Numbered from the stretch's first letter, positions 34,892 through 44,939 are shown. The stretch is 64,000 bases of DNA from Sphingobacteriales bacterium (GCA_016192105.1 JACPUV010000007.1:124001-188000); one strand, 5' to 3'. Notes: generated by a model from the letters alone, not told the origin. A program made the numbers and translations.

Positions 34892-35287
34892 TTATTCCTC
34901 CCATTTCAATGCGCCTTTCTTAATGATATATATGAATCCGCAGAGGAAAAATCCCACAAACAGCAATACCGCCCAAAAGCCGGCCCATCCCAGGTCTTTA
35001 AAGTTTACCGCATACGGGTAAAAAAAGATCACTTCCACATCAAATAATACAAAGAGAATAGCGGTCAGGAAATATTTGATCGCCATGGGTTGCCGGGCAT
35101 CCCCGTGCGTCGGGATACCACTGGTGAAGGTCTGGAGTTTATCCGTTGTTTTTCTTTTGGGACCCAGCCAGTGGGTAACAGCCATCAGGAAAGCCACTAA
35201 TCCTGCAGCAAAGACAATTTGCAGGGCTACCGGCAGATAACTGGCTGCATTAGCATTAGTTGGACCGGATTGAAGCAGGTAAATCAT
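34892..35287 (-). CDS. nuoA: NADH-quinone oxidoreductase subunit A
   Basis: About 131 residues from ATG 35287 (MIYLLQSGPT); a longer frame to 35353 would put the start upstream of the promoter box. Three membrane helices; FTSGIPTHGDARQPMAIKYFLTAILFVLFDVEVIFFYPYAV contains the conserved loop and the DVEVIFFYP motif. First gene of the nuo operon. Confidence 0.95.
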   Translation of the reverse strand: MIYLLQSGPTNANAASYLPVALQIVFAAGLVAFLMAVTHWLGPKRKTTDKLQTFTSGIPTHGDARQPMAIKYFLTAILFVLFDVEVIFFYPYAVNFKDLGWAGFWAVLLFVGFFLCGFIYIIKKGALKWEE

Positions 35288-35306
35288 AAAAATTTTTACT
35301 CCGGCG

Positions 35307-35314
35307 CAAAAATA
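35307..35314 (-). promoter_or_regulatory. Candidate nuo operon promoter -7 box
   Basis: TATTTTTG on the minus strand, 19 bp before the chosen nuoA start. It fits TAnnTTTG; no good -33 TTTG is visible. Confidence 0.45.
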
Positions 35315-35360
35315 AGGCGGCTGCCTGAATTTACCTGAATTAAAATCAGTCACCGGCCTA

Positions 35361-35397
35361 TAAAAGAAAAGCCCCCGCCAGGCAGCGGGGACTTTTG
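35361..35397 (-). terminator. Terminator after the TPR gene
   Basis: Minus strand: CCCCGC-N6-GCGGGG stem with flanking AAAAG/CTTTT pairing, then CTTTTCTTTT. It separates the TPR unit from the nuo operon. Confidence 0.85.
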
Positions 35398-35416
35398 TAA
35401 AAGAAGAAAACCGATT

Positions 35417-37192
35417 TTATTTCTTTACGATAGATGTCGTGGGTGGTTTAACCTTCGCCTTTGGAAGCTGGGACCCTGATTTTGCCGCCGGAGCGGGTTT
35501 TCCCCGGGCGGGCTGATTTCCCGGCCGGGTGGCAGGTGTCTGCGCTTTTTCCAGTATTTCAATATTTTTCTGAAGCGTGGTATTATCCGGATCAAGGGCC
35601 AGCATCCTGCGCAGGTATTCCAGGGCTTTTACTTTGTCTTTGATAATATTGGCATAGTACTGGGCCAGGTAACCGGCAACACCCAGTATATTATTCCTGT
35701 TCTTCACGGTATCCTTTTCCAGGATAGCCAGGTATTTCTCAGCCCAGGGTACGGCAGCCCCTTTCTCCATCGTACTATCGATTGCACGATGTACATTGTA
35801 TTCCATCATGTACCCGTACGACTCATCGGGAAATTTATTTACATAGAGATCGAAGATGCTGTCTGCTTTATCGTAGGCCTTAGCCTGGTAAAAGGCAAAA
35901 CCGGCATCGAAATAGTCGCGCTGCCCGGGATTTTCCTTGAGCTGCAGGACCACTAAACGAAGTTCTCCTTCGCGGTAACGGCTGATACTGTCACCCCGGG
36001 TTTTGAATTTTTCCGCGCCCGTCCGGAGAAAGTCCAGTTTCAGGGCAACGGAGGTATCCAACCGGGCTCCCTCTGTATAGTTGCTGAAGATTTCATCGAT
36101 CGTACCACCGGTCTTGTCCAGGATATCCGCCCTTAACTGGTAATCATAAAGGGTGATATCGTCCGGGTTCTTTTTCAGGAAAAAGTTATCGCTGAATTTC
36201 TTGGCAGATGAAAAATCATTGTTTTGGAAATGGGCATCTGCCAGGAGCCGGTACACTTTGGGTTTTGTTTTGTCCCCCAGCGCATCCACGACAGCCTGGG
36301 CTTTATTCGTGGCACAGGTATAATCCTTGCGGGCCCAGCAAAGCATGGCATAGAGATATTCATCCTGTATATCTTTTTCGGGAAGTTTGGAAGCGATAAA
36401 TTTCTGTAACTGCTGTTCCGCTTCCGGATAATCCAGCCGTTGGAAATAATAATAAAAGAGATCATAATAAGCGGCTGTGAAATTTGCGTCCTTCTGGATT
36501 GCTTCCGTCAGGTACTGATGCACCAGTTCCCAGTTTTTCTGGGATTCGAACAATTTGGCCAGGCGCAAACTGGCTAAAGCGAAATTAGGATTCAGTTCCA
36601 GGGCCTTTTTATAGTTCCGGAAAGCCTCACCTCCGCCCTCACCCGGCTGGTATTTGCGGATGGCATTGCCCAGCAGCACAAAGGTCTCCGCGTTCTTTTC
36701 CCCCTTATCCACGGCGGCCTGCAGTTTATCAATCACATATTTAAAGTCACCGGATTTGGCATCGGTATTGGCCCGGGCCACGGCGTTCAGGATGTCCACA
36801 TTGTCTCCCTTCCTGGGGGAGCGGGTCATGGTCAGTGCCGTCTCAAACTTCTGACGGGCGTCATTGACCTTGTTTTCCAGGAGGTCAACATGACCCATAC
36901 CGACCATAATCAGCGGGGCGCCGTTGCTGGACTGCATGGCTTTTTCATACAATTGCCGGGTCGAGGCGATACGGGCCGACATGATCTCCTCGTTTTGCAG
37001 GTAGGCCTGACCCAACCAGTAGATCGCCTCCGTATTATTGGGGTTGGCCTCTATCATCTTGTTAAATGCGGAAATTGCACTGTTGTACCGCTCCGCAAAA
37101 AAATGGTTCTTCCCTTCCTGCACTGTCTGGGCGGTAAGGCCGCCCGTACAAAGCAAAGCAACTGTTAAGAATGTGATTGTGGTTTTCTTCAT
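35417..37192 (-). CDS. Periplasmic TPR-repeat protein
   Basis: About 591 residues from ATG 37192, giving a signal peptide MKKTTITFLTVALLCTGGLTAQ. The body is a chain of TPR units (for example AISAFNKMIEANPNNTEAIYWLGQAYLQ, ASLRLAKLFESQKNWELVHQYLTEAIQK, ALEYLRRMLALDPDNTTLQKNIEILEKA) and ends in a Pro/Lys-rich tail. It is 42 bp downstream of the phosphate-binding-protein-like gene. The tonB2 - small membrane protein - binding lipoprotein - TPR order suggests a shared envelope function; I cannot name it. Confidence 0.85.
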   Translation of the reverse strand: MKKTTITFLTVALLCTGGLTAQTVQEGKNHFFAERYNSAISAFNKMIEANPNNTEAIYWLGQAYLQNEEIMSARIASTRQLYEKAMQSSNGAPLIMVGMGHVDLLENKVNDARQKFETALTMTRSPRKGDNVDILNAVARANTDAKSGDFKYVIDKLQAAVDKGEKNAETFVLLGNAIRKYQPGEGGGEAFRNYKKALELNPNFALASLRLAKLFESQKNWELVHQYLTEAIQKDANFTAAYYDLFYYYFQRLDYPEAEQQLQKFIASKLPEKDIQDEYLYAMLCWARKDYTCATNKAQAVVDALGDKTKPKVYRLLADAHFQNNDFSSAKKFSDNFFLKKNPDDITLYDYQLRADILDKTGGTIDEIFSNYTEGARLDTSVALKLDFLRTGAEKFKTRGDSISRYREGELRLVVLQLKENPGQRDYFDAGFAFYQAKAYDKADSIFDLYVNKFPDESYGYMMEYNVHRAIDSTMEKGAAVPWAEKYLAILEKDTVKNRNNILGVAGYLAQYYANIIKDKVKALEYLRRMLALDPDNTTLQKNIEILEKAQTPATRPGNQPARGKPAPAAKSGSQLPKAKVKPPTTSIVKK

Positions 37193-37233
37193 TTTTCTGT
37201 TCACGTTTAAAAGTGGTAAATATAACTTATTTG

Positions 37234-38175
37234 TTACTCATTCAGTTTAACCGGACGGATCGAAAGGTTTTTGAACGAAGGTGCCAGGTAAGCTCTTTTA
37301 AAAATGATCTGCCCGATCTCCCCGCTCATAAAATTCGCAAAACCCGTTCCCAGTCCCCGGTAGTTCTCCTTCAGGATATAAACCAAATCCCGTACCATCG
37401 GGTACTTCCTGATATAAATATAAGCCTGGTATGCCTTTACGTAGTTTCCCGGTATATCCGTACTCTCCAGCCTGGCTACTTTTACCTTTTTCAAAAAACT
37501 CAGTTGAGCCGAATCTTCCCGGTTCCCGATCCAGCTCACCCCGATAAAACCTATTACCCCGGGATGATCCGCCACATAATCAATCACTCCTTCACTGCTC
37601 CGGGCGGCCATGGCCTTCGGGGTCAGTGAATCGCCACCCAATACTGAATCGATGATAAAACGTACCGTACTGGTTGCTTTTACCCCGTCAAATACCGGAA
37701 TTAAATTTTTCTTAAATGTTCCGGTCAGTATTTGTTTTATATCATTCATTGTTAAGAGCGTATCCGGGGAATCGGGATGCACAATAACCGATATTCCGTC
37801 CCGGGCGATCACCATACTCCGGGCTGCTTTTTTTAACGAATCCGCTACCAGTTCTTTCTCTTCGGGAGATGCCCTCCGGGTAATGATCACCATCCGGATA
37901 CTGTCTGTCAGCAAATCTTTGATGCATTCGGCTTCGGGTTTATAATCCACCAGGATATGAGTGCCCGGGTGGTTGGATTCATAAACCTGGACCTGTTCGT
38001 CTATCACCGGTTTAAAACTTTCATCGGCACTGACCCGTATGGTACCCCGGTTCTTTGTATCGGGCAATTCATTTTCACTTGCTTCATAGGATTTACAGGA
38101 CAGCCAGGCGGTCAGCAGTCCCAGGCTAATCATTCCTTTACCAGTCAGGCGCATCATCTTTCCAAAAACCATCAT
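37234..38175 (-). CDS. PstS-like substrate-binding lipoprotein
   Basis: 313 residues. LGLLTAWLSCKSYEASE is a lipoprotein signal with Cys at the lipobox. The rest has the type II periplasmic binding protein fold of the PstS family: GTIRVSADESFKPVIDEQVQVYE, SDSIRMVIITRR-type segment, ISVIVHPDSPDTLLTMNDIKQILTG and SSEGVIDYVADHPGVIGFIG. No ABC permease or ATPase is near, so uptake of phosphate is not supported; it may be a sensor in the TonB2 cluster. The start overlaps the upstream stop as ATGA. Confidence 0.82.
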   Translation of the reverse strand: MMVFGKMMRLTGKGMISLGLLTAWLSCKSYEASENELPDTKNRGTIRVSADESFKPVIDEQVQVYESNHPGTHILVDYKPEAECIKDLLTDSIRMVIITRRASPEEKELVADSLKKAARSMVIARDGISVIVHPDSPDTLLTMNDIKQILTGTFKKNLIPVFDGVKATSTVRFIIDSVLGGDSLTPKAMAARSSEGVIDYVADHPGVIGFIGVSWIGNREDSAQLSFLKKVKVARLESTDIPGNYVKAYQAYIYIRKYPMVRDLVYILKENYRGLGTGFANFMSGEIGQIIFKRAYLAPSFKNLSIRPVKLNE

Positions 38176-38420
38176 CTGAAATAATTTTTCTTATATCCCC
38201 TGTAGATCCGCCAGGTTCCGTACAACAGGCAAAAACTGCCAAATACCTTTTCCAGCATATCGGGTTTGCCAAATTTTATGTTCATCGGAATATTTCCCAA
38301 CTGCATCCGGAACAAAAAGAACAACCCCACTCCCCCGATCAGGAGCCCCATTCCATAATCCATCAGGGATTTCATCCCGGCAATCTGTTTTCTCTTCTTC
38401 TTTTCGTATTCTTCAAACAT
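38172..38420 (-). CDS. Small two-helix membrane protein
   Basis: 82 residues: basic start FEEYEKKKRKQ, helix MDYGMGLLIGGVGLFFLF, a short loop, and a second helical segment LEKVFGSFCLLYGTWRIYRGYKK. No family recognised. It is translationally coupled to the binding lipoprotein (4-bp overlap) and lies about 100 bp after tonB2. Confidence 0.65.
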   Translation of the reverse strand: MFEEYEKKKRKQIAGMKSLMDYGMGLLIGGVGLFFLFRMQLGNIPMNIKFGKPDMLEKVFGSFCLLYGTWRIYRGYKKNYFR

Positions 38421-38521
38421 GATCTGCTCATTTATTTTCCGCTGATTGATCCAGAAAAACCCTCCCTGGCTCCCCGGTAGAAAGTCCGGACGGGGGGCGG
38501 AGCAAATTAGATAAATTTTTG

Positions 38522-39334
38522 TTATTCTGAACCCACAAATGTTACAGGCAACACATAGTTAACAGGAACATTTATACCGTTCTGCAGGGCCGGTATCCAC
38601 CTCGGCATCTTGCGGAAAACCCTAACCACTTCGTCATCAAAGTCCTCCCCTGCACTGCTGATGATCTCAAATCCATTCACCTCACCATCCTTGTCCACTT
38701 TGAAACGAACCCGGACTGTTTTCATTTCTCCCGCTTCCAGTTCCCCGGGTGAAACCAGGTTCCGCGCCAGGAATTTTCTCAGGGCCTCAGCGCCACCGGG
38801 AAATTCAGGACTTCTTTCCTGCGCGGTAAAATCAGCCTGCCTGCCTTCCGGAGCGGAATTCCCGGTTCCGGGTCCGGGTTGCGGGGTAAGCACAACGGTA
38901 CCATCTGCTTTTTTCCCATCGGTATTTTTATCCCCTACCTGTTTCCCATCCAGGTCGGACTGGGATGCTACCGTGGTTTTCACATCTTTTTCAATTTTGA
39001 TATGGCTGATATATTTGACCGTGGCAATTTTCTCCGCAGGCTTCTGCTTTTCCATTTCTTTTGGCTTCTCCGGTACCGGCGGTTTTTCTTTTGGCAGTTC
39101 CACCTGGCGGATGACCATCCCTTCCTGTTTTTCCGGCCCCGCCAGGATCGTATTGGTATTTCCCCGGCTCATGCCAAAAATTGCAAGCAGGAGTATCACG
39201 GACATACCGGCACCCAGGGCAGACAGCATGCGGGCATTATATCCCTTGCGCAGCGCATAAGCGCCGTACGCTTTATTGCGGTGCTCGAAAAGAATATCAT
39301 CGAGACTGGCGGCAAGAAGGGCATTGTTTGTCAT
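38522..39334 (-). CDS. TonB-family energy transducer (second)
   Basis: About 270 residues from ATG 39334 (MTNNALLAAS); the frame is open to 39379. DDILFEHRNKAYGAYALRKGYNARM precedes one helix (LGAGMSVILLLAIFGMS), a Lys/Pro/Glu spacer, and a TonB domain (KTVRVRFKVDKDGEVNGFEIISSAGEDFDDEVVRVFRKMPRWIPALQNGINVPVNYVLPVTF). It is a paralogue of the 15687-16517 protein with a shorter spacer and no exbB/exbD beside it. Confidence 0.9.
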   Translation of the reverse strand: MTNNALLAASLDDILFEHRNKAYGAYALRKGYNARMLSALGAGMSVILLLAIFGMSRGNTNTILAGPEKQEGMVIRQVELPKEKPPVPEKPKEMEKQKPAEKIATVKYISHIKIEKDVKTTVASQSDLDGKQVGDKNTDGKKADGTVVLTPQPGPGTGNSAPEGRQADFTAQERSPEFPGGAEALRKFLARNLVSPGELEAGEMKTVRVRFKVDKDGEVNGFEIISSAGEDFDDEVVRVFRKMPRWIPALQNGINVPVNYVLPVTFVGSE

Positions 39335-39489
39335 GGTTGTGTGTTTGTTATTTAGATGCGCTTCGCCGGTAAAATCCATAACTGCGGCAGCCCTTTGCCT
39401 GGGCTGAATGAACGACCATTTCTTTTAACGCTTCATTAGCCAAATTGCATTATTACTGTGTATTTCATACATAGCTCCGGCGGCCTGTT

Positions 39490-39497
39490 TATATTTG
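39490..39497 (+). promoter_or_regulatory. Promoter -7 box abutting the phosphatase start
   Basis: TATATTTG ends four bases before the ATG at 39502, so the mRNA would begin at or next to the start codon. Confidence 0.5.
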
Positions 39498-39501
39498 CAG
39501 C

Positions 39502-39978
39502 ATGAAAATCCTGATGGTCTGCCTGGGAAATATCTGCCGCAGTCCGCTGGCGGAAGGAATCCTGCAGGAGAAAGCCTTCAAAGCCGGGTTGAACTGGAGT
39601 GTGGAAAGTGCCGGCACCAATGGTTATCATACCGGGGAACCACCGCACCCGCTTTCACAAAAAGTAGCCCGGTCCAACGGTATTGATATCAGCCACCAGC
39701 GTTCCAGGCGGTTTAAAGCGGATGATTTTGAGATGTATGACAAGATCTATGCGCTGGCCGGAGATGTGCTGGATGAAATAAAATATATTGCCGGGCATAG
39801 ATTTGATGCAAAAAAAGCGGTCCTGCTGATGAATGAACTGCACCCGGGGAAGGACCTGGATGTACCCGATCCCTGGTACGGACCCGAACGGGGCTACCAG
39901 GAAGTTTTTAAGCTGATTGACAATGCCTGTGAGGAGATCATCAGGAATTACGGGAGGAGTCCGCAAAATTTTCACTAA
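39502..39978 (+). CDS. Low-molecular-weight protein tyrosine phosphatase
   Basis: 158 residues. VCLGNICRSPLAEG is the CX5RS phosphate-binding loop with nucleophilic Cys7, and DVPDPWYG carries the general-acid Asp. Family members dephosphorylate tyrosine kinases or arginine-phosphorylated proteins; the target here is unknown. Followed after 38 bp by hisS in the same direction. Confidence 0.93.
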   Translation: MKILMVCLGNICRSPLAEGILQEKAFKAGLNWSVESAGTNGYHTGEPPHPLSQKVARSNGIDISHQRSRRFKADDFEMYDKIYALAGDVLDEIKYIAGHRFDAKKAVLLMNELHPGKDLDVPDPWYGPERGYQEVFKLIDNACEEIIRNYGRSPQNFH

Positions 39979-40016
39979 TCAATTTTTGATGGGCAATGCT
40001 CATTTGACAAACGAAT

Positions 40017-41384
40017 ATGGCCAAACCAACAATACCCCAGGGAACACGTGATTTCGGACCGGAAGTAGTCCGGAAGCGAACTTATATTCTCCATACGATC
40101 AAAACCGTTTTTGAGCTGTACGGGTTTCAGCCGCTGGAAACCCCGGCAATGGAGAACCTGGACACCCTGATGGGAAAATACGGGGAGGAGGGAGATAAAC
40201 TGATCTTTAAAATCCTGAATAATGGCCTGGACAACCCGGAAAAAGAAAAACAGGTCCGGGAAGAATTTGAAAAAGTTTTACAGGGAAAAAACACAAAGGG
40301 CATTACAGAACGGGCATTAAAGTACGATCTCACCATTCCATTTGCCCGTTTTGTGGCCATGAACCATCAGCAGCTTCATTTCCCCTTTAAGCGTTACCAG
40401 GTACAGCCCGTATGGAGAGCAGACCGTCCGCAGAAAGGCAGGTACAGGGAGTTTTATCAGTGCGATGCAGATGTGGTGGGCAGCCAGTCCTTATTAAATG
40501 AAGTGGAACTGGCTTCTATTTATCATGAGGTCTTTACCCGGCTTGGGCTGAATGGATATGAACTGCGGATCAACAGCCGCAACATCCTTGCTGCCCTGGC
40601 GGAAATATGCGGCGGCGCGGATAAGCTGACGGATATAACGGTAGCTATTGACAAGTTAGATAAGATCGGCCTGGAGAAAGTAAAGGAAGAACTGGTACAA
40701 AGAGGGCTGAACAGCAGCCAGGTCAGTATCATAGAAGAATACCTGGGTATCAGGGGCAGTAACCCCGAAATTTTATCCGGGTTAAGCAAGCTGATCGACA
40801 ACAGCAAAACGGGAAAAAAGGGAATTGATGAATTAAGTTACCTCAGTTCACAACTGGCATCCGGCCAATTACATCTTGTTATTGATCCTACCCTCGCCCG
40901 CGGCCTCAACTATTATACCGGTATTATTTTCGAAGCCAAAGCGCCTGCCGGAGTAAAAATGGGCAGCATCGGCGGTGGGGGCCGGTATGATGACCTGACC
41001 GGCCTGTTCGGTGTACCCAATATTCCCGGTGTGGGGATTTCATTCGGGGTGGACCGGATCTATGATGTACTGGAGGAATTGCAGCTCTTCCCGGCTGATG
41101 TGCATGTGGGCACGCAACTGCTGTTTTTCAATCTCGGGGAAGCAGAAAGTAAAAAAGCCTTTGAACTGCTGCAGCAATTGCGGCAACGGGGTATCCGGGG
41201 CGAACTGTATCATGAGGTTGCCAAATTCGACAAACAATTCAAATACGCTGAAAAAAAACATATCCCCTTTATAGTGATCGTCGGGGAAAAAGAACTGGCC
41301 ACACAAACCTGTACTATTAAAGAACTGGCTACCGGCCGGCAGCAATCCGTTTCGTTTACTGATTTAAAACACCATAATTTCTGA
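40017..41384 (+). CDS. hisS: Histidyl-tRNA synthetase
   Basis: 455 residues. Class II motifs: IPQGTRDFGPEVVRKRTYI, motif 2 KRYQVQPVWRADRPQKGRYREFYQCDAD, the histidine-binding LARGLNYYTG and motif 3 GGGGRYDDLTGLFG...GVGISFGVDRIYD. A C-terminal anticodon-binding domain ends the protein. Essential charging enzyme. Confidence 0.98.
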   Translation: MAKPTIPQGTRDFGPEVVRKRTYILHTIKTVFELYGFQPLETPAMENLDTLMGKYGEEGDKLIFKILNNGLDNPEKEKQVREEFEKVLQGKNTKGITERALKYDLTIPFARFVAMNHQQLHFPFKRYQVQPVWRADRPQKGRYREFYQCDADVVGSQSLLNEVELASIYHEVFTRLGLNGYELRINSRNILAALAEICGGADKLTDITVAIDKLDKIGLEKVKEELVQRGLNSSQVSIIEEYLGIRGSNPEILSGLSKLIDNSKTGKKGIDELSYLSSQLASGQLHLVIDPTLARGLNYYTGIIFEAKAPAGVKMGSIGGGGRYDDLTGLFGVPNIPGVGISFGVDRIYDVLEELQLFPADVHVGTQLLFFNLGEAESKKAFELLQQLRQRGIRGELYHEVAKFDKQFKYAEKKHIPFIVIVGEKELATQTCTIKELATGRQQSVSFTDLKHHNF

Positions 41385-41386
41385 TC

Positions 41387-43186
41387 ATGCGACTCAAACA
41401 CCTTATCCTCACCCTCTCCGTATTCATAAGCGGAGCGGCCGGTTATGCCCAGCACAGTACGGTACTAAAGTATCTTCCTGCCCGCTGCAACAGCGTTACC
41501 AGTTTTAACCTGCTGAATATTGTCAGTAAGATCCCCGGTGAAACATTCCGCCAGAGCGGGCTGTACCGGGAAATGCTAAAAAAAGATAAAGGCGACCTGC
41601 AGGCCTTTTTCAGCAATCCTTCTTCCTCCGGGGTGGACTTTGCCGCCGGTTTTATTTTCTGTATGCAGGCAGGTGAAGACGGTTCACCGGTCCCGGTATT
41701 ATTCGGGAAGCTGAATAACGAAGCCGTTTTTGCCAGCACCGTCCGCAAATTGCTGAAAGAAACAGACACCGTTAGGGCCTATGGCACCAACCGGATCCTC
41801 AGTTCCAAAAATGCCGGCCCGGCACTGGCCTGGAATGAAGAAATATTTATTATCACCGGTATTGCGGGCAGGAAAGAAGAAGTCACCAAAATTTTTACTG
41901 ATACCACCGACACCCGGGACATCAATGTAAAACTGGAAGAGTTAAACGCCCGGATAAACAGGCAACTCCGGGAACAATGCTTCGCCCTGCTCACCCCAAA
42001 ATCAGAAGATGCCAGGTTCAATGCACCTGCTTTCACGAACCTGCTGAATGAACCCGGTGATATCAAGACCTGGAACAGCGGTACCGGAAGAACTGCTGAG
42101 GCATTAAAGAAACTCCCCCCCTTCCTGACCAGCTTTGTCTCGCGCATCCAGGCCGCTTCCGGGATGGAGCGTACCAGTATTACAAATTTTGAACCGGGTA
42201 AGATCTCCGCCAGTTACCGGAGTTATGTCAGCAAGGAGCTCGCAGCGGTTCACCAGCAGTACCCGGATGAAGAACTTCCTGCCGGGCTGGCAAAACGCCT
42301 GCCGGAAGGAAAAATACTGGCCCTGATGATGACCGCCATAAACCCGGAAAAAGGGAAAGCCATTCAGCAGATGAGTGGCATGAGCGAGCTGATCGATACC
42401 CTGACCCGTTACCTGAAAGTGGACCTGAAACAACTGGCGGCCGCGTTTGGGAGCAAGGCCCTGCTGGCCGTAATGGAGCTGCCTGCTAAAGTTGAAAATG
42501 CGGAAAAAAAGAAAAACCCTTTTGAAAACATCGGTGTTCTCTTCGCCATTCCGGTAAAAGATAAAGCAGCCCTGCTCAAACTAAAAGCAGTTACAGACGG
42601 GCTGATTGATTCACTCGGCAAAACGGATATGGGAGAAAAAATATTGAGTAAGATAAAACCGGTCCTGCGTTTTGATGACAGTCTTTGCGTGATTTCCCTC
42701 TCGGCGGATATGGCGGAAGCCTTTCTCAATAACCCCGGCAACGGCCCCCTGCCTTCCTGGATTCCAGCCGGCGGGCGTGGCCCAATGTGGATGAACATCA
42801 ACTTCAGGGAAATCATAAACATGGCCTTTACCAAATCCGGGAGCACGGATAAGCCGGCGCGTAACAAGGAGCTGAAGATAAAAGAAGCATTCAGCCTGTT
42901 TGACCGGCTGATCATGACAGGAGAAGGATTTGCCAACGGCAGCCTGAACAGCCGGATGGAATTTCGCTTCACGGATCCTGATAAGAACGCGTTGCTGCAG
43001 TTATTCGAGATGATTAACTCGCTGGCCGGGGAAAAGGGAAAAATGAAACAGGCTGAAACGTTAAAAGTAGTTCCGGATGAAGGCGAAAAAATGGAAGAAG
43101 TGATAATTGAAGAAATCCCAAAGGAAGCGGCGGAACCCTCACCCCCTGCTAAAAAGCCGGTGAAAGGCGTAAAAACAAAAGAATAA
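41387..43186 (+). CDS. Large secreted protein of unknown function
   Basis: 599 residues. MRLKHLILTLSVFISGAAGYAQ is a signal peptide. The mature part has an alternating alpha/beta pattern with VPVLFGKLNNEAVFASTVRKLLKE and GVLFAIPVKDKAALLKLKAVTDGL repeating a similar strand-helix unit, suggesting two homologous halves. It recalls the DUF4836-type proteins of Bacteroidota, without certainty. A Glu/Pro/Lys-rich tail ends it. It starts 2 bp after hisS and shares its transcript. Confidence 0.75.
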   Translation: MRLKHLILTLSVFISGAAGYAQHSTVLKYLPARCNSVTSFNLLNIVSKIPGETFRQSGLYREMLKKDKGDLQAFFSNPSSSGVDFAAGFIFCMQAGEDGSPVPVLFGKLNNEAVFASTVRKLLKETDTVRAYGTNRILSSKNAGPALAWNEEIFIITGIAGRKEEVTKIFTDTTDTRDINVKLEELNARINRQLREQCFALLTPKSEDARFNAPAFTNLLNEPGDIKTWNSGTGRTAEALKKLPPFLTSFVSRIQAASGMERTSITNFEPGKISASYRSYVSKELAAVHQQYPDEELPAGLAKRLPEGKILALMMTAINPEKGKAIQQMSGMSELIDTLTRYLKVDLKQLAAAFGSKALLAVMELPAKVENAEKKKNPFENIGVLFAIPVKDKAALLKLKAVTDGLIDSLGKTDMGEKILSKIKPVLRFDDSLCVISLSADMAEAFLNNPGNGPLPSWIPAGGRGPMWMNINFREIINMAFTKSGSTDKPARNKELKIKEAFSLFDRLIMTGEGFANGSLNSRMEFRFTDPDKNALLQLFEMINSLAGEKGKMKQAETLKVVPDEGEKMEEVIIEEIPKEAAEPSPPAKKPVKGVKTKE

Positions 43187-43222
43187 AAAAAGGGCTGTAC
43201 CGGGAACGATACAGCCCTTTTC
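43187..43222. terminator. Bidirectional terminator
   Basis: AAAAGGGCTGTA-N10-TACAGCCCTTTT, with A-run before and T-run after, placed between two convergent genes (ends at 43186 and 43238). Confidence 0.93.
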
Positions 43223-43237
43223 ATTACCCGTAAAATA

Positions 43238-43615
43238 TTATAATGATCCTTGTTCTGTTTTTCGCAGCCAAAGCCGGGTATATGCATCCTCCGTCTTTGT
43301 TCCTTCCATATTGACATCCTGCACCTGGATCAGCACCCCGTTTACCTTTCCTTCCGGGTTGCGCTTAAAAGTCGCCGTACCGGCATACGCCACGACCTCA
43401 AATACATCTTTTGTATCGGTCTTTTTTAATTCCGAATTTCCGGCAGCGGAGGTAGCAGTCAGGATATTATTCTCCAGGGCCACCCCGATCTCTCTTACGG
43501 GGCTGCCTTCGGGAAAAACATATTTACCGGTGTATTGCTGCAAGAGGCTGTCCGTTTGGGCAGACAGCACGGTGAAACAGAAGATCGCTGATAAGGAAAG
43601 AAATAATTTTTTCAT
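43238..43615 (-). CDS. Small secreted DUF3471-like protein
   Basis: 125 residues with signal peptide MKKLFLSLSAIFCFTVLSAQ. The mature part (LLQQYTGKYVFPEGSPVREIGVALENNILTATSAAGNSELKK) resembles the beta-barrel C-terminal domain (DUF3471 kind) often attached to serine hydrolases, here standing alone. No catalytic residues. Function unknown. Confidence 0.72.
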   Translation of the reverse strand: MKKLFLSLSAIFCFTVLSAQTDSLLQQYTGKYVFPEGSPVREIGVALENNILTATSAAGNSELKKTDTKDVFEVVAYAGTATFKRNPEGKVNGVLIQVQDVNMEGTKTEDAYTRLWLRKTEQGSL

Positions 43616-43656
43616 ATTATGGTTATTGATTTTCCAAACCTACAAAAATTACCGGG

Positions 43657-44868
43657 TTACCGGCTGCCGCTCCCGTTTACTTTTTCATAAATTATTGCGG
43701 CCCCCTGCCCAACGCCGATACACATAGTGGCCAGTCCGTAACGGGCCTCCCTTTTTTGCATTTCATGCAGTAAGGTTGTGGAAATCCGGACCCCGCTGCA
43801 ACCCAGGGGGTGACCGATGGCAATGGCGCCCCCGTTGACATTTACCTTTTCCAGCGGTAGTCCCAATTCCCTTACACAGGCGATGGACTGGGAGGCAAAG
43901 GCCTCGTTCAACTCCACCAGGTCCAGGTCAGTGATGGACAAACCGGCTCTTTGCAGGGCTTTTTGAGTAGCGGGTACCGGGCCAATGCCCATGATAGAAG
44001 GATCCACCCCGGCAATGGCCATGGAAACAACTTTCGCCAGGGGTTGAAGCCCGTATTTTTTTACGGCTGCTTCACTGGCCAGCAACATCGCTCCGGCCCC
44101 ATCATTGATCCCGGATGAATTACCGGCCGTTACCGTTCCGTCTTTTACAAAAGCAGGTTTCAATGCCGCCAGTTTTTCCAATGAAGTTTCCCGCGGATGT
44201 TCATCATTGACCACCCAGCTGATCAGTCCCTTTTGAGAAATTTCCACCGCAGCAATCTCCTCCGCCCATTTATCCGCGGCTTTAGCAGCTGCATATTTTT
44301 GCTGCGAAGCCAGGGCAAATTCGTCCTGTTCGGTACGGCTGATCTTCCATTGTCTTGCCACATTTTCAGCGGTTTCACCCATGGTATAGGGATGATACAT
44401 TGCCGCCAATTGCTTATTGACGAAACGCCAGCCCATTGTGCTATCGAAAACTTCGGCGGAACGGCTGAAGGCTTCCGTACTTTTTCCCATTACAAAGGGC
44501 GCCCGTGTCATGCTTTCCACCCCGCCGGCAATCACCAGTTCCGCATCGCCGCAGATCAGCTGCCGGGATGCATCCATAATCGCCTGCAGCCCGGAAGCAC
44601 ATAAACGGTTCACAGTATTTCCTCCCGTGGTGACGGGCAGGCCGGCGAGCAATGCCGCCATCCTTGCCACATTCCGGTTATCTTCCCCGGCCTGGTTGGC
44701 CGCCCCGGCAATAACATCTTCAATCGCGTTAATATCGATGCTGCCGTTGCGCTGAATCAGCGCCCTGAGAGTACCCGCCAGCAGGTCGTCCGGCCGGATG
44801 CTACTGAGGACTCCCCCGTACCGGCCAACCGGGGTTCTGACGGCATCAATAATATAGACAGGGTTCAT
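43657..44868 (-). CDS. Acetyl-CoA acyltransferase (thiolase)
   Basis: About 403 residues from ATG 44868 ([19 protein letters not shown]); an upstream in-frame start at 44904 overlaps the divergent promoter zone. [22 protein letters not shown] segment holds the acyl-accepting Cys, [20 protein letters not shown] the His, and [13 protein letters not shown] the second Cys. The [10 protein letters not shown] start resembles PcaF/FadA-type enzymes (3-oxoadipyl-CoA or general beta-oxidation); specificity not resolved. Confidence 0.93.
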   Translation of the reverse strand: MNPVYIIDAVRTPVGRYGGVLSSIRPDDLLAGTLRALIQRNGSIDINAIEDVIAGAANQAGEDNRNVARMAALLAGLPVTTGGNTVNRLCASGLQAIMDASRQLICGDAELVIAGGVESMTRAPFVMGKSTEAFSRSAEVFDSTMGWRFVNKQLAAMYHPYTMGETAENVARQWKISRTEQDEFALASQQKYAAAKAADKWAEEIAAVEISQKGLISWVVNDEHPRETSLEKLAALKPAFVKDGTVTAGNSSGINDGAGAMLLASEAAVKKYGLQPLAKVVSMAIAGVDPSIMGIGPVPATQKALQRAGLSITDLDLVELNEAFASQSIACVRELGLPLEKVNVNGGAIAIGHPLGCSGVRISTTLLHEMQKREARYGLATMCIGVGQGAAIIYEKVNGSGSR

Positions 44869-44924
44869 GGTGATAATGATTTGAGCAAATATCCGGGAAT
44901 TCATTTAATCCGTGCGGCAGTGGT

Positions 44925-44932
44925 TATCTTTG
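44925..44932 (+). promoter_or_regulatory. Promoter -7 box near the rlmN start
   Basis: TATCTTTG ends seven bases before the rlmN ATG at 44940, again implying a very short or absent leader. Confidence 0.45.
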
Positions 44933-44939
44933 CCCCCGG

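Noticed and set aside
37234..38175. Phosphate ABC transporter
   Set aside because: Only the PstS-like binding protein is present; no pstC, pstA, pstB or phoU gene is nearby.
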